Assembly: GCA_016200675.1 (NCBI GenBank)
Contig: JACQEH010000108.1
Span: 1 to 8,700, forward strand
Direction of reading: 5' to 3'
Source of the DNA: Chloroflexota bacterium
GTDB lineage: Bacteria > Chloroflexota > Limnocylindria > Limnocylindrales > CSP1-4
Length of the DNA: 8,700 nt
The translations under genes were made by a program, and so were the position numbers. The notes below the pieces were generated by a model. That model searched no databases. It was not told the DNA's origin and saw only the letters and a list, made by a program, of their open reading frames with translations. Positions 1 to 6,317 of the stretch are shown piece by piece (the stretch's first letter is position 1; every line of letters starts with the position of its first letter).

Positions 1-91
1 CATGTGCCGCAGTCATGAACCGCCAGGGAGGAGACGCTGGTCCCCGTCACGGGCATGTGCCACGCACGAATGCACGCCTGTCACGCAAGGG

Positions 92-113
92 GGGGGCGAG
101 AACCGTCGCCCCC
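92..113. terminator. GC-rich perfect hairpin, possible terminator without T-tract
   Basis: Arms GGGGGCGA (92-99) and TCGCCCCC (106-113) pair perfectly over 8 bp around the 6-nt loop GAACCG. The left arm lies inside a run of eight G (89-96). No T-tract follows on either strand, so it is not a classical intrinsic terminator. Tail-less GC hairpins have been proposed as terminators in high-GC bacteria. It could end a gene left of the window or be a leader structure for tlyA. Confidence 0.4.
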
Positions 114-187
114 GGCCGGTGGCCTGGCCTCGGCGCGCGACCCGCACCTCGCCGCGCCCTGGCTGGCGCCCGCCTCGCGTGCTTCGG

Positions 188-250
188 CCCGCGCCTCGAC
201 CCCGCCACCCGCGCCTCGACCCCGACCCGCGCCTCGACCCGCGCCTCGAC
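188..250. repeat. Imperfect tandem repeat, core CCCGCGCCTCGAC
   Basis: The 13-mer CCCGCGCCTCGAC occurs exactly four times, starting at 188, 208, 226 and 238. The intervals are 20, 18 and 12 bp, and the last two copies share one base. The spacer bases are further CCCGCC and CCCGA fragments, so the whole block looks like a slippage-derived array. Related C-rich blocks continue to about 300. The array lies 115 bp upstream of the tlyA start and is not part of a recognisable protein. Confidence 0.75.
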
Positions 251-364
251 CTGCGACCCGGCCCGCCGTGGCCGCCACCCGCGACCCCGCCACCCCCGAC
301 CCGCAGCCATGGGTGGTCTCGACCCGATGAGCCACCGTGAAGGCGGCTGTGCCACGATAGGCCG

Positions 365-1258
365 GTGAGCAGCACCACGGTTCGTCGGACGCGGCAGCGC
401 CTCGATCAGCTCGTCGTGGATCGAGGGCTCGCGGCATCCCGGACACGCGCCCAGGCCCTCATCCTCGGGGCGAGGATCCGGACCGGGACGGGCGACGGGG
501 CGCGCCTCGACCGGAAGGCGGGCGACCTCGTCGACGACGACCTGCCGATCGAGCTCGTCGAGCGCGATCCGTACGTCAGCCGCGGCGGCCACAAGCTCGC
601 GGCGGCCCTCGACGCGTTCGCGATCGATCCACGGGACCGGACCTGCCTCGACGTCGGCGCCTCGACGGGCGGCTTCACCGACGTCCTGCTGCAGCGCGGC
701 GCGCGGCGCGTCTACGCCCTCGATGTCGGGCGAGGCCAGCTCGCGGAGCAGCTCCGGCACGACGAGCGGGTGATCTCGATGGAGCGGACCAATGCGCGTG
801 TGCTCACGGCCGCGACCCTCCCCGAGCCCGTGAGCCTTGCGACCATCGACGTCTCCTTCATCTCCCTGCACCTGATCCTCCGGCCGGTCGCGACGGCGAT
901 CTCGAAGGAGGGCGGCGAGGTCGTCGCCCTCGTGAAGCCGCAGTTCGAGGCCGGCCGTGGCCAGGTCCCCGGCGGCGTGGTCCGCGACCCATCCGTCCAC
1001 CGGACCGCGATCGAGGGCGTCGTGGCCGCCGCGCGAGAGGCCGGGCTGGTCCCGGTCGACGTCATCGCCTCGCCCATCCTCGGTCCTGAGGGCAACAGGG
1101 AGTTCCTGCTCTGGATCCGGGTGCCGGGCTCGGCCGCACACGCTGCCGATGCGCCCGCGGGCATGACCGCCGTCGCGCCCACGGGCGTGACCGGCGCCGC
1201 ACCCGACGACGCCGCCCTCGCCGAACGGATCCGGACCGTGATTGGGAGCACTGCGTGA
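365..1258 (+). CDS. tlyA: TlyA-family rRNA (cytidine-2'-O)-methyltransferase
   Basis: This 297-residue protein is an S-adenosylmethionine-dependent 2'-O-methyltransferase of the TlyA (hemolysin A) family, whose studied members methylate C1920 of 23S rRNA and in some species C1409 of 16S rRNA; loss gives capreomycin/viomycin resistance. An N-terminal S4 RNA-binding domain (about residues 11-70) is followed by an FtsJ-like Rossmann domain with the SAM motif DVGASTGGFTD (96-106). K77, D162, K191 and E246 align with the catalytic K-D-K-E tetrad of mycobacterial TlyA. The GTG start is the only start in frame that leaves a complete S4 domain and no long extension. No Shine-Dalgarno sequence is evident. 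The tail after about residue 253 is Ala-rich and contains an 8-residue tandem duplication (263-278), making the protein longer than the usual roughly 270 residues. Its stop overlaps the nadK start (TGATG). Confidence 0.95.
   Translation: MSSTTVRRTRQRLDQLVVDRGLAASRTRAQALILGARIRTGTGDGARLDRKAGDLVDDDLPIELVERDPYVSRGGHKLAAALDAFAIDPRDRTCLDVGASTGGFTDVLLQRGARRVYALDVGRGQLAEQLRHDERVISMERTNARVLTAATLPEPVSLATIDVSFISLHLILRPVATAISKEGGEVVALVKPQFEAGRGQVPGGVVRDPSVHRTAIEGVVAAAREAGLVPVDVIASPILGPEGNREFLLWIRVPGSAAHAADAPAGMTAVAPTGVTGAAPDDAALAERIRTVIGSTA
1151..1198 (+). repeat. In-frame 24-bp tandem duplication in tlyA tail
   Basis: Two adjacent 24-bp units (1151-1174 and 1175-1198) match at 20 of 24 positions. They are exactly in frame and encode APAGMTAV followed by APTGVTGA, residues 263-278 of TlyA. 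The duplication lies beyond the last catalytic residue (E246), in a tail outside the methyltransferase fold, so it probably does not affect catalysis. Confidence 0.8.
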
Positions 1259-2106
1259 TGACCGAGCTGCGCCGGATCGGCTTCGCCTACAACCCGACGA
1301 GCGACGCCGCGGTCGAGCTCCGCGAACGGGCCTCCGGCTGGGCAGCTGTCCGCAACCTCGACCAGTGGGCCACGACGGCCGCGGACCTGGAGTCCCTCCA
1401 CCGCGAGCTGCCCGGGACAGACGTCCTAGTGGTGCTGGGCGGGGACGGCACGTTCCTTCGGGCGGCCCGGGCCGTCGCGGATGTCGACGTGCCGCTGCTC
1501 GGCATCAACGTCGGCAAGGTCGGATTCCTCTCCAAGGTCGAGGCGGGCGACCTCGTCCGAGTTCTGGAGCAGCTCCAGGCCGGGCAGTTCGACCTCGAGC
1601 TCCGGATGGGCCTCGAGGCGCGCATCCTGCGGGGAGGGTCGGCCGAGGATCCGGAGCGCCATCTGGCCCTCAACGACGTCGTGATCGCCCGGGGATCGCT
1701 CGCCCGCGTCGTCCGGCTCGACGTCTCGATCGACGACAGCCACCTGGCGACGTTCGTCGCCGACGGCCTCGTGGTCGCCAGCCCGACCGGGTCGACGGGC
1801 TACTCGTTCTCGGCCGGCGGCCCGATCCTCGACCCGACGGCCCGCAACCTCATCGTGACCCCGATCGCCGGCTACCTCACCACCATCCGCTCGGTGGTCG
1901 TGGGGCCGTCGGTGGTCGTCCGCTGCCGGGTCAACGACGCCCACGAGGCGCTCGTCTCAATCGACGGCCGCGAGGATGTCCCGGTGGCCGTCGGCGACGT
2001 GGTCGAGATCCGGGGCCTCGGCCGCCCGATCCGGCTCGTGGAGCCGGCCGGTTCGCAGCCCTTCTGGGACCTCCTCCGGAAGAAGGTCGAGCTCCTGCCC
2101 TCGTGA
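1258..2106 (+). CDS. nadK: NAD kinase
   Basis: This cytosolic enzyme phosphorylates NAD with ATP (or polyphosphate) to NADP. Counting from ATG 1258 (282 residues), the family signatures appear in order: GGDG at 61-64 inside the strand LVVLGGDGTFLRAA, then NVGKVGFLS (84-92), LND (138-140) for ND-type nucleotide contacts, and the glycine-rich ADGLVVASPTGSTGYSFSAGG (168-188). Length is normal for the family. A GTG directly before the ATG (1255) is an alternative start that adds one residue. The ATG shares a base with the tlyA stop (TGATG), which suggests coupled translation. One oddity: the stretch TPIAGYLTTIRSVVV (201-215) replaces the usual TPICPH-like segment, so the Cys/His pair common there is absent. 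The tlyA-nadK-recN order is conserved in many Gram-positive bacteria. Confidence 0.95.
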   Translation: MTELRRIGFAYNPTSDAAVELRERASGWAAVRNLDQWATTAADLESLHRELPGTDVLVVLGGDGTFLRAARAVADVDVPLLGINVGKVGFLSKVEAGDLVRVLEQLQAGQFDLELRMGLEARILRGGSAEDPERHLALNDVVIARGSLARVVRLDVSIDDSHLATFVADGLVVASPTGSTGYSFSAGGPILDPTARNLIVTPIAGYLTTIRSVVVGPSVVVRCRVNDAHEALVSIDGREDVPVAVGDVVEIRGLGRPIRLVEPAGSQPFWDLLRKKVELLPS

Positions 2107-2113
2107 GGCGCGC

Positions 2114-3892
2114 GTGAATCCGCGGTCCGAACCGGCGACGCCATCCCTCGCGCAGGAGCCCGACCTCGGACGTGCCGCGGACGGCGGCGTCGGGCGCCTG
2201 CTTGAGCTGACGGTCGTCGACCTTGGCCTGATCGACCGCCTTCGCCTGACGCTCGAGCCGGGCCTGAACGTCCTCACCGGCGAGACCGGAGCCGGCAAGA
2301 GCCTCGTCATCGATGCCCTCGGGCTGGCCCTCGGCGCCCGCGCGGATACGTCGCTGATCCGGCACGGCGCCGACGCCGCCCGGGTCGAGGCGCTCTTCGA
2401 CCGCGTGCCCGAGCCGCTCATCGTCGCCCGCGAGGTGTCGAGCGGTGGACGCTCCACGGCCCGTCTCGACGATGCGGCGGTCACGGCGGCCCGCGTGGCG
2501 GAGACAGTCGGCGCGCTGGTGGAGGTCCACGGTCAGCACGACCAGGGGCGCCTCCTCGACGAGCGCTGGCAGCGCGACCTCCTGGATGCCTACGGGCGCC
2601 ACGACGACGCGCGGCGGACGATGGCGCGGGCCGTGGCGCGTTGGCGCGAGAACCGGTCCGCCCTGGCGGCGCTCGTCACAGATCCTCGCGAGCTGGCCCG
2701 GCGGCTCGACCTCCTGGAGCATGAGGTCGCCGAGATCGGTGCCGCGCGCCTCCGCGTGGGCGAAGCCGACGAGATCCGGCGCCGCCTCGAGGCAGCACGC
2801 CATGGGGCGACGATCGCCGAGGGTGGCAACGCCATCCGGGAAGCCCTCGACGGCGAGGAGCCGTCGGCCCGGACGCTCCTCGGGACGGCCCTTCGCGAGG
2901 CCCGCAGCGTGGCCCGCCTCGACGCCCGCTTCGAGGCCGCGGCGGCCCGCCTCGCCGGCGCCGACGCCGAGCTCGAGGATGTCGCGGCTGACGTCCGGGA
3001 CGCCCTCGAGGCGGTCGACCACGACGCGGCGGCGATCGCCGGGCTCGAGGAGCGTCTCTCGCTGATCTACGGCCTCGAGCGGCGCTACGGCGACGACGAG
3101 GCCGCGGTCATCGCCCACGGCGAGCAGGCGGCGTCCGAGATCGAGCGGCTGCGCGGCGTGGAGGGTGAGCGGGATCGCCGGCGACTCGACGATGCCTCCC
3201 TCCTCGCGGGCGTCGCCGGGGCCGCCGCCGAGCTCGGCGCGCTCCGTCGGGCGGTGGCGACGCGACTCGCGGCCGAGGTAGGCACGGTCCTTGAGCGCCT
3301 CGGCTTTCCGGCCGGGACCTTCGAGGTCCTGCTCGGCCGCCGCCCCGCGGCCGCGGACGATGCGGCCATCGAGCTCGACGGTGACGCCGTGGCCTTCGAC
3401 GCCAGCGGCGCCGACGACGTCGTCTTCCGCCTGGCTCCCAATCCCGGAGAGCCCGCGCGGCCACTCTCGAAGATCGCCTCGGGGGGCGAGCTGTCGCGCG
3501 TCGCCCTGGCCATCAAGCAGGTCGTGGCCGAGGCCGACGCCACGCCGACGCTCGTCTTCGACGAGGTCGACGCGGGGATCGGCGGCCGCAGCGCGGATCC
3601 CGTCGGCCGGAGCCTGTGGTCGCTCGCCAGGCGCCACGAGGTCCTGGTCGTCACCCACCTCCCGCAGATCGCGGCCCATGCGGATGCCCAGTTCCGGATC
3701 GGCAAGCGGGAGCGCGACGGGCGAACCGTGACGGAGATCTCGCGCCTCGACCGCGAAGGCCGGATCGTGGAGCTGGCGGCCATGCTCGGCGGTGCCGGCG
3801 AGGCGGGCCCCGGGATGGCCGCGCTGGCGCAGGCACGTGAGCTCCTCGACGCCGCCGAGGCCTGGCGCGCCGGTCACGTTGACCGGGGCTGA
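2114..3892 (+). CDS. recN: DNA repair protein RecN
   Basis: This SMC-like ATPase of 592 residues acts early in double-strand break repair, bridging DNA and supporting RecA. Seen in the sequence: Walker A GETGAGKS (56-63), the RecN-typical HGQHDQ (139-144), a long Ala/Arg/Glu-rich coiled-coil stretch (about 165-395), the ABC signature SKIASGGELSR (452-462), Walker B TLVFDEVD (479-486) and the switch His in THLPQIA (H515). The GTG at 2114 is chosen because GAGG lies 5 nt upstream, it follows the nadK stop by 7 bp, and no ATG or GTG nearer the LLEL domain start is available. It adds about 28 residues before the usual N-terminus of the family. The frame stays open further upstream inside nadK, but that part is a shadow of nadK. 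A 7-bp palindrome covers the last codons before the stop. Confidence 0.95.
   Translation: MNPRSEPATPSLAQEPDLGRAADGGVGRLLELTVVDLGLIDRLRLTLEPGLNVLTGETGAGKSLVIDALGLALGARADTSLIRHGADAARVEALFDRVPEPLIVAREVSSGGRSTARLDDAAVTAARVAETVGALVEVHGQHDQGRLLDERWQRDLLDAYGRHDDARRTMARAVARWRENRSALAALVTDPRELARRLDLLEHEVAEIGAARLRVGEADEIRRRLEAARHGATIAEGGNAIREALDGEEPSARTLLGTALREARSVARLDARFEAAAARLAGADAELEDVAADVRDALEAVDHDAAAIAGLEERLSLIYGLERRYGDDEAAVIAHGEQAASEIERLRGVEGERDRRRLDDASLLAGVAGAAAELGALRRAVATRLAAEVGTVLERLGFPAGTFEVLLGRRPAAADDAAIELDGDAVAFDASGADDVVFRLAPNPGEPARPLSKIASGGELSRVALAIKQVVAEADATPTLVFDEVDAGIGGRSADPVGRSLWSLARRHEVLVVTHLPQIAAHADAQFRIGKRERDGRTVTEISRLDREGRIVELAAMLGGAGEAGPGMAALAQARELLDAAEAWRAGHVDRG
3870..3886. promoter_or_regulatory. 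Palindrome/hairpin at the recN-xerD junction
   Basis: CCGGTCA (3870-3876) and TGACCGG (3880-3886) form a perfect 7-bp inverted repeat around the loop CGT. It lies in the last codons of recN, 3 nt before its stop codon and 15 nt before the xerD ATG. There is no T-tract, so an intrinsic terminator is unlikely. It could be an operator-like dyad or an RNA hairpin that influences xerD translation. Function is inferred only from position and symmetry. Confidence 0.35.
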
Positions 3893-3901
3893 CGCGGCGC
3901 C

Positions 3902-4840
3902 ATGGCCCGCCAGGGGACGAAGCTCGACCAGGCGATCGACGACTTCCTGACCTATCTCCGCGTCGAGCGCGGCGTGTCGCCGGCCACGATCCTGGCCTAT
4001 CGGGGCGACCTCGAGGACTTCGCGAGCTCGCGCGATTCCGCACGCGACTGGGCGCAGGGCCCCGACGCCGCCGTGCGCTACCTCGCCGCGCGAACGCGCC
4101 GCGGCCGCCCGGGCGATCCCGGCCTGGCGCCTACGAGCCTCCGGCGTCGCGCGGCCGCCATCAAGGGCTTCTACCGCTTCGCCTTCGGCGACGGGCTCAT
4201 CGGCGTCGATGTCGCGGCCCACCTGGACCTGCCGCGCATGCCACGCCTGCTGCCCGAGACCCTCTCCGTGGCCGAGGTGGAGCGGCTCATGGAGGCCGCG
4301 GGGCCGGAGGACGCGACGGGGCCCAAGCTCCGCGACCGGGCACTCGTCGAGCTCCTGTACGCGGCGGGCCTGCGCGTGTCGGAGGCGCTCGGCCTCGATC
4401 GTGAGGATCTCTCGCTGGAGGGGGAGTTCGTGCGGGTGATCGGCAAGGGAGACAAGGAACGGCTCGTGCCGGTGGGCGACGTGGCCATCGGTGTCCTGGG
4501 GCGCTGGATCGACGGTCCGCGAGCCGACCTGATGGCCGCCCACCATGTCGACCCCGTCCGGGGCGGCCCGCTCTTCGTCGGCGACCACGGCCGGCGCTGG
4601 GCGCGCCAGCAGGCGTGGGCCGCGGTCAAGCGCGCCGCGCACGCCGCCGGCCTCGCCGATCGGGTGAGCCCACACACCCTCCGCCACTCCTTCGCGACGC
4701 ACCTGCTGGAAGGGGGAGCCGACCTCCGGATCGTTCAGGAGTTGCTCGGCCATGCGAGTATCAGCACGACGCAGCTGTACACCCACCTGACGGGGGAGCG
4801 GATCCGCGAGGTCTACGCTCGCGCCCACCCTCGAGCCTGA
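3902..4840 (+). CDS. xerD: Tyrosine recombinase XerD/XerC family
   Basis: This 312-residue site-specific recombinase resolves chromosome dimers at dif sites with its Xer partner and the FtsK translocase. It has an N-terminal SAM-like core-binding domain (about 7-105) and a C-terminal catalytic domain (about 118-305). All six catalytic residues are visible: R158 in GLRVSE, K182 in GKGDKE, H258 and R261 in SPHTLRHSFATHL, H284 in LLGHASIS, and the nucleophile Y293 in TTQLYTHL. Length and domain order are those of chromosomal Xer proteins rather than phage integrases. The neighbouring recN and downstream scpAB match the usual xerD location, so I prefer xerD, though sequence alone does not separate XerD from XerC. 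ATG 3902 is 9 bp after the recN stop, with no clear Shine-Dalgarno sequence, so coupling to recN is likely. Confidence 0.92.
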   Translation: MARQGTKLDQAIDDFLTYLRVERGVSPATILAYRGDLEDFASSRDSARDWAQGPDAAVRYLAARTRRGRPGDPGLAPTSLRRRAAAIKGFYRFAFGDGLIGVDVAAHLDLPRMPRLLPETLSVAEVERLMEAAGPEDATGPKLRDRALVELLYAAGLRVSEALGLDREDLSLEGEFVRVIGKGDKERLVPVGDVAIGVLGRWIDGPRADLMAAHHVDPVRGGPLFVGDHGRRWARQQAWAAVKRAAHAAGLADRVSPHTLRHSFATHLLEGGADLRIVQELLGHASISTTQLYTHLTGERIREVYARAHPRA

Positions 4841-4845
4841 GGAGG
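4840..4845 (+). promoter_or_regulatory. Strong ribosome binding site for the PH/SHOCT gene
   Basis: AGGAGG is a full Shine-Dalgarno match placed 6 nt before GTG 4852. It overlaps the last base of the xerD stop codon. It settles the start of the downstream gene, whose frame is open further upstream inside xerD. It is the best ribosome binding site in the window. Confidence 0.85.
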
Positions 4846-4851
4846 ACATCC

Positions 4852-5535
4852 GTGGCTCGCTACGCCGACACCCTGCTCTCGGATGGAGAACGGATCGCAC
4901 TCCGGACGCGCCAGCACTGGCTCTCGACGATCGTCGACGGGCGGGTCCCGTGGGCCATCTTCCTGGCCGCGATCGTCCTGCTCGTGCTCCGGGTCCAGCT
5001 GCCCGGCAGCGAGGCGGTCGCCAACGTCCTCGGCTATCTGGTCCTCGTCCTGCTCGTCGTGTCCCTCGCGATGCTCGCCCGCCTCTACTGGTCGTGGTAC
5101 GCCCAGGACTACCTGGTGACGACCCGCCGGGTCCTCAAGGTCGAGGGCATCTTCAACAAGAAGTCGGCCGACAGCTCGCTCGAGAAGATCAACGACGCGG
5201 TCCTGGAGCAGAACCTCTTCGGCCGGATCTTCGGCTACGGCGACCTCGAGATCCTGACGGCGGCCGAGACGTCGGTCGACCGCTACCGGATGCTGGACAA
5301 CGCGCCGCACTTCAAGAGGGTGATGCTGGACCAGAAGCACGCCCTCGAATCGGACATGGCCAGCATGCCGAGCCCACCGATGCGGGCGCCGGTCGCGGCG
5401 GCGCCGACGGTCCGGGTCATGACCTCGGAGGAGGTCTCCAAGGCCCTCGGCGACCTGGCGGGCCTGCGCGATCGGGGAGCCATCACCGCCGATGACTACG
5501 AGGCGAAGAAGCAGGAGTTGCTGGCCCGGCTCTGA
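4852..5535 (+). CDS. Membrane protein with bacterial PH-like domain and C-terminal SHOCT domain
   Basis: This 227-residue protein has unknown function. After a short N-terminal segment (SDGERI, as often precedes such domains) come two hydrophobic helices at about 33-50 and 57-79, then a bacterial PH-like (bPH2/DUF304-type) domain at about 82-165. Its typical strand pattern is YLVTTRRVLKVEGIFNKKS, then LEKINDAVLEQNLFGRIFGYGDLEI. A Pro/Ala linker (172-187) leads to a SHOCT motif at about 199-227 (LRDRGAITADDYEAKKQELL). The GTG start is fixed by AGGAGG 6 nt upstream, and translation runs on 11 bp from xerD. The PH-like part is expected on the cytosolic face. SHOCT is a short domain often found at protein ends and proposed to mediate oligomerisation. 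No substrate or partner can be named. The 128-bp gap after it suggests it closes the first gene block. Confidence 0.85.
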   Translation: MARYADTLLSDGERIALRTRQHWLSTIVDGRVPWAIFLAAIVLLVLRVQLPGSEAVANVLGYLVLVLLVVSLAMLARLYWSWYAQDYLVTTRRVLKVEGIFNKKSADSSLEKINDAVLEQNLFGRIFGYGDLEILTAAETSVDRYRMLDNAPHFKRVMLDQKHALESDMASMPSPPMRAPVAAAPTVRVMTSEEVSKALGDLAGLRDRGAITADDYEAKKQELLARL

Positions 5536-5597
5536 AGGGGGATTCCGGCCCGACCGCAGGCCACGTGGGAGATGCGGGGCCCGGCAGCGCCCTCGAT

Positions 5598-5615
5598 CTC
5601 GCGAGCGGCTAGGAT
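5598..5615 (+). promoter_or_regulatory. Possible promoter/operator before the protease-like gene
   Basis: TAGGAT (5610-5615) resembles a -10 element and lies 48 nt before GTG 5664. The 8-bp palindrome CTCGCGAG (5598-5605) sits just upstream, where a promoter spacer would be, so a repressor site there is conceivable. No TTGACA-like -35 box is found at 16-18 bp spacing. This is a weak call, supported mainly because this is the only sizeable gap in the gene series. Confidence 0.3.
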
Positions 5616-5623
5616 TCCGCGAC

Positions 5624-5642
5624 ATCGCCGCTCATCGGCGAT
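5624..5642. other. 7-bp inverted repeat upstream of the protease-like gene
   Basis: ATCGCCG (5624-5630) and CGGCGAT (5636-5642) pair perfectly around the loop CTCAT. The hairpin lies between the candidate -10 element and the weak ribosome binding site GAGG (5649-5652), in what would be the 5' leader. No T-tract follows. It could be a leader structure, a weak terminator for the previous gene block, or an operator. Confidence 0.4.
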
Positions 5643-5663
5643 CCTCACGAGGCTGACGAACCC

Positions 5664-6317
5664 GTGCCCCAACTGGACCCCGCGCGGCTCATCCTCGCCG
5701 CGATCCTGCTCCTCGTCTCGCTGCCGGTGCACGTGTTCTTCCACGCGCTCATCGCCTATCGGATGGGCGACGGGACGGCCAAGCTGCTGGGCCGCCTGAC
5801 CCTCAACCCGATCGTCCACTTTGATCCGCTCGGCGGCACGCTCCTGCTCATCACCCTGCTGTCCGGCAGCAGCTTTGCCTTCGGCTGGGCCAAGCCAACG
5901 CCCGTAAACCCGGCCAACCTCCGCGGCGGGCGCCGGGGCGACGCCTGGGTGGCCCTCGCCGGACCGCTCTCCAACCTCATGCTGGCCGCGGCTGCCGCGA
6001 TCCCGTTCCGGACGATGGTCGCGACCGGGGTGGAGGCGCCCCTTGCCCTCGAGGTCCTGGGCCTCTTCGTCCAGATCAACGTGGCCCTGATGATCTTCAA
6101 CCTCATCCCGCTGCCGCCGCTCGACGGCTCCCACGTGCTCCTGGCCCTCGTGGACCCGAGGACGAGCTGGCAGCTGCGGGCGGTGCTGGAGCAGTACGGC
6201 TCGATCATCCTGCTGGCCCTCATCCTCCTCCCCTCGATCACCGGCCTCCCGTCTCCCCTCGGGATCCTCTTCCAGGTGGTTGCCGGCCCGATCATCCACC
6301 TGCTCCTGGGCCTGTGA
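5664..6317 (+). CDS. Site-2 protease (M50) family membrane protein with altered HExxH motif
   Basis: This 217-residue polytopic protein belongs to the compact M50 family close to the SpoIVFB/YwhC-like site-2 proteases, which cut substrates within the membrane. Hydrophobic segments lie at about 9-30, 56-74, 94-117, 128-150 and 176-193. Family landmarks are GDGTAKLLGRLTLNP (35-49), the FGWAKPTPVNP segment (73-83), ALAGPLSN (97-104), and NLIPLPPLDG (146-155), with D154 the expected third zinc ligand. The catalytic HExxH motif in the first helix reads HVFFH (23-27): both His are present, but the catalytic Glu is Val (GTG at 5733-5735, one base from GAG). It may therefore be a non-proteolytic homologue. 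GTG 5664 is the first start codon after the in-frame stop at 5610-5612; a weak GAGG lies 11 nt upstream. Its stop overlaps the next gene by 4 nt. Confidence 0.9.
   Translation: MPQLDPARLILAAILLLVSLPVHVFFHALIAYRMGDGTAKLLGRLTLNPIVHFDPLGGTLLLITLLSGSSFAFGWAKPTPVNPANLRGGRRGDAWVALAGPLSNLMLAAAAAIPFRTMVATGVEAPLALEVLGLFVQINVALMIFNLIPLPPLDGSHVLLALVDPRTSWQLRAVLEQYGSIILLALILLPSITGLPSPLGILFQVVAGPIIHLLLGL

Larger units (their letters stand above)
1..364. other. Left-edge region without a supportable gene
   Basis: Several frames are open here, but every translation is a low-complexity Arg/Pro/Ala/Gly string with no family motif, as expected of chance open frames in C-rich DNA. The region holds a perfect GC hairpin (92-113), a run of eight G (89-96) and an imperfect C-rich tandem repeat (188-250). 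A stop codon at 16-18 could end a gene entering from the left, but only five codons would be visible, so I do not call it. Just before tlyA, CACGAT at 353-358 lies 6 nt upstream of the GTG start. No Shine-Dalgarno sequence is visible there, so a leaderless tlyA transcript is possible, but no convincing -35 element accompanies it. Confidence 0.6.

Noticed and set aside
257..297. Possible G-quadruplex on the minus strand (runs of G opposite C-runs 257-297)
   Set aside because: The G-runs do not fit the standard pattern of four runs with loops of 7 or fewer; one loop would need about 13 nt. Such runs are expected in DNA this GC-rich.
2..340. Open frames of 90-120 codons on both strands in the left-edge region
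   Set aside because: All give Arg/Pro/Gly-rich low-complexity translations caused by the C-rich repeat. No ribosome binding site, conserved motif or usual start context supports any of them.
1976..2113. An upstream extension of recN by 46 codons into nadK
   Set aside because: The extra residues are a Ser/Arg/Pro-rich shadow of nadK and do not match RecN. GTG 2114 has GAGG 5 nt upstream and follows the nadK stop directly.
4615..4851. An upstream extension of the PH/SHOCT protein by 79 codons into xerD
   Set aside because: The extension lies over the catalytic end of xerD in another frame and has no domain similarity. AGGAGG before GTG 4852 fixes the start.
1931..4900. A 989-codon open frame on the minus strand, opposite nadK, recN and xerD
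   Set aside because: Its length follows from GC-biased third codon positions of the genes on the + strand, which remove stops on the opposite strand. The translation has no recognisable domain, and the + strand genes have full sets of catalytic motifs.
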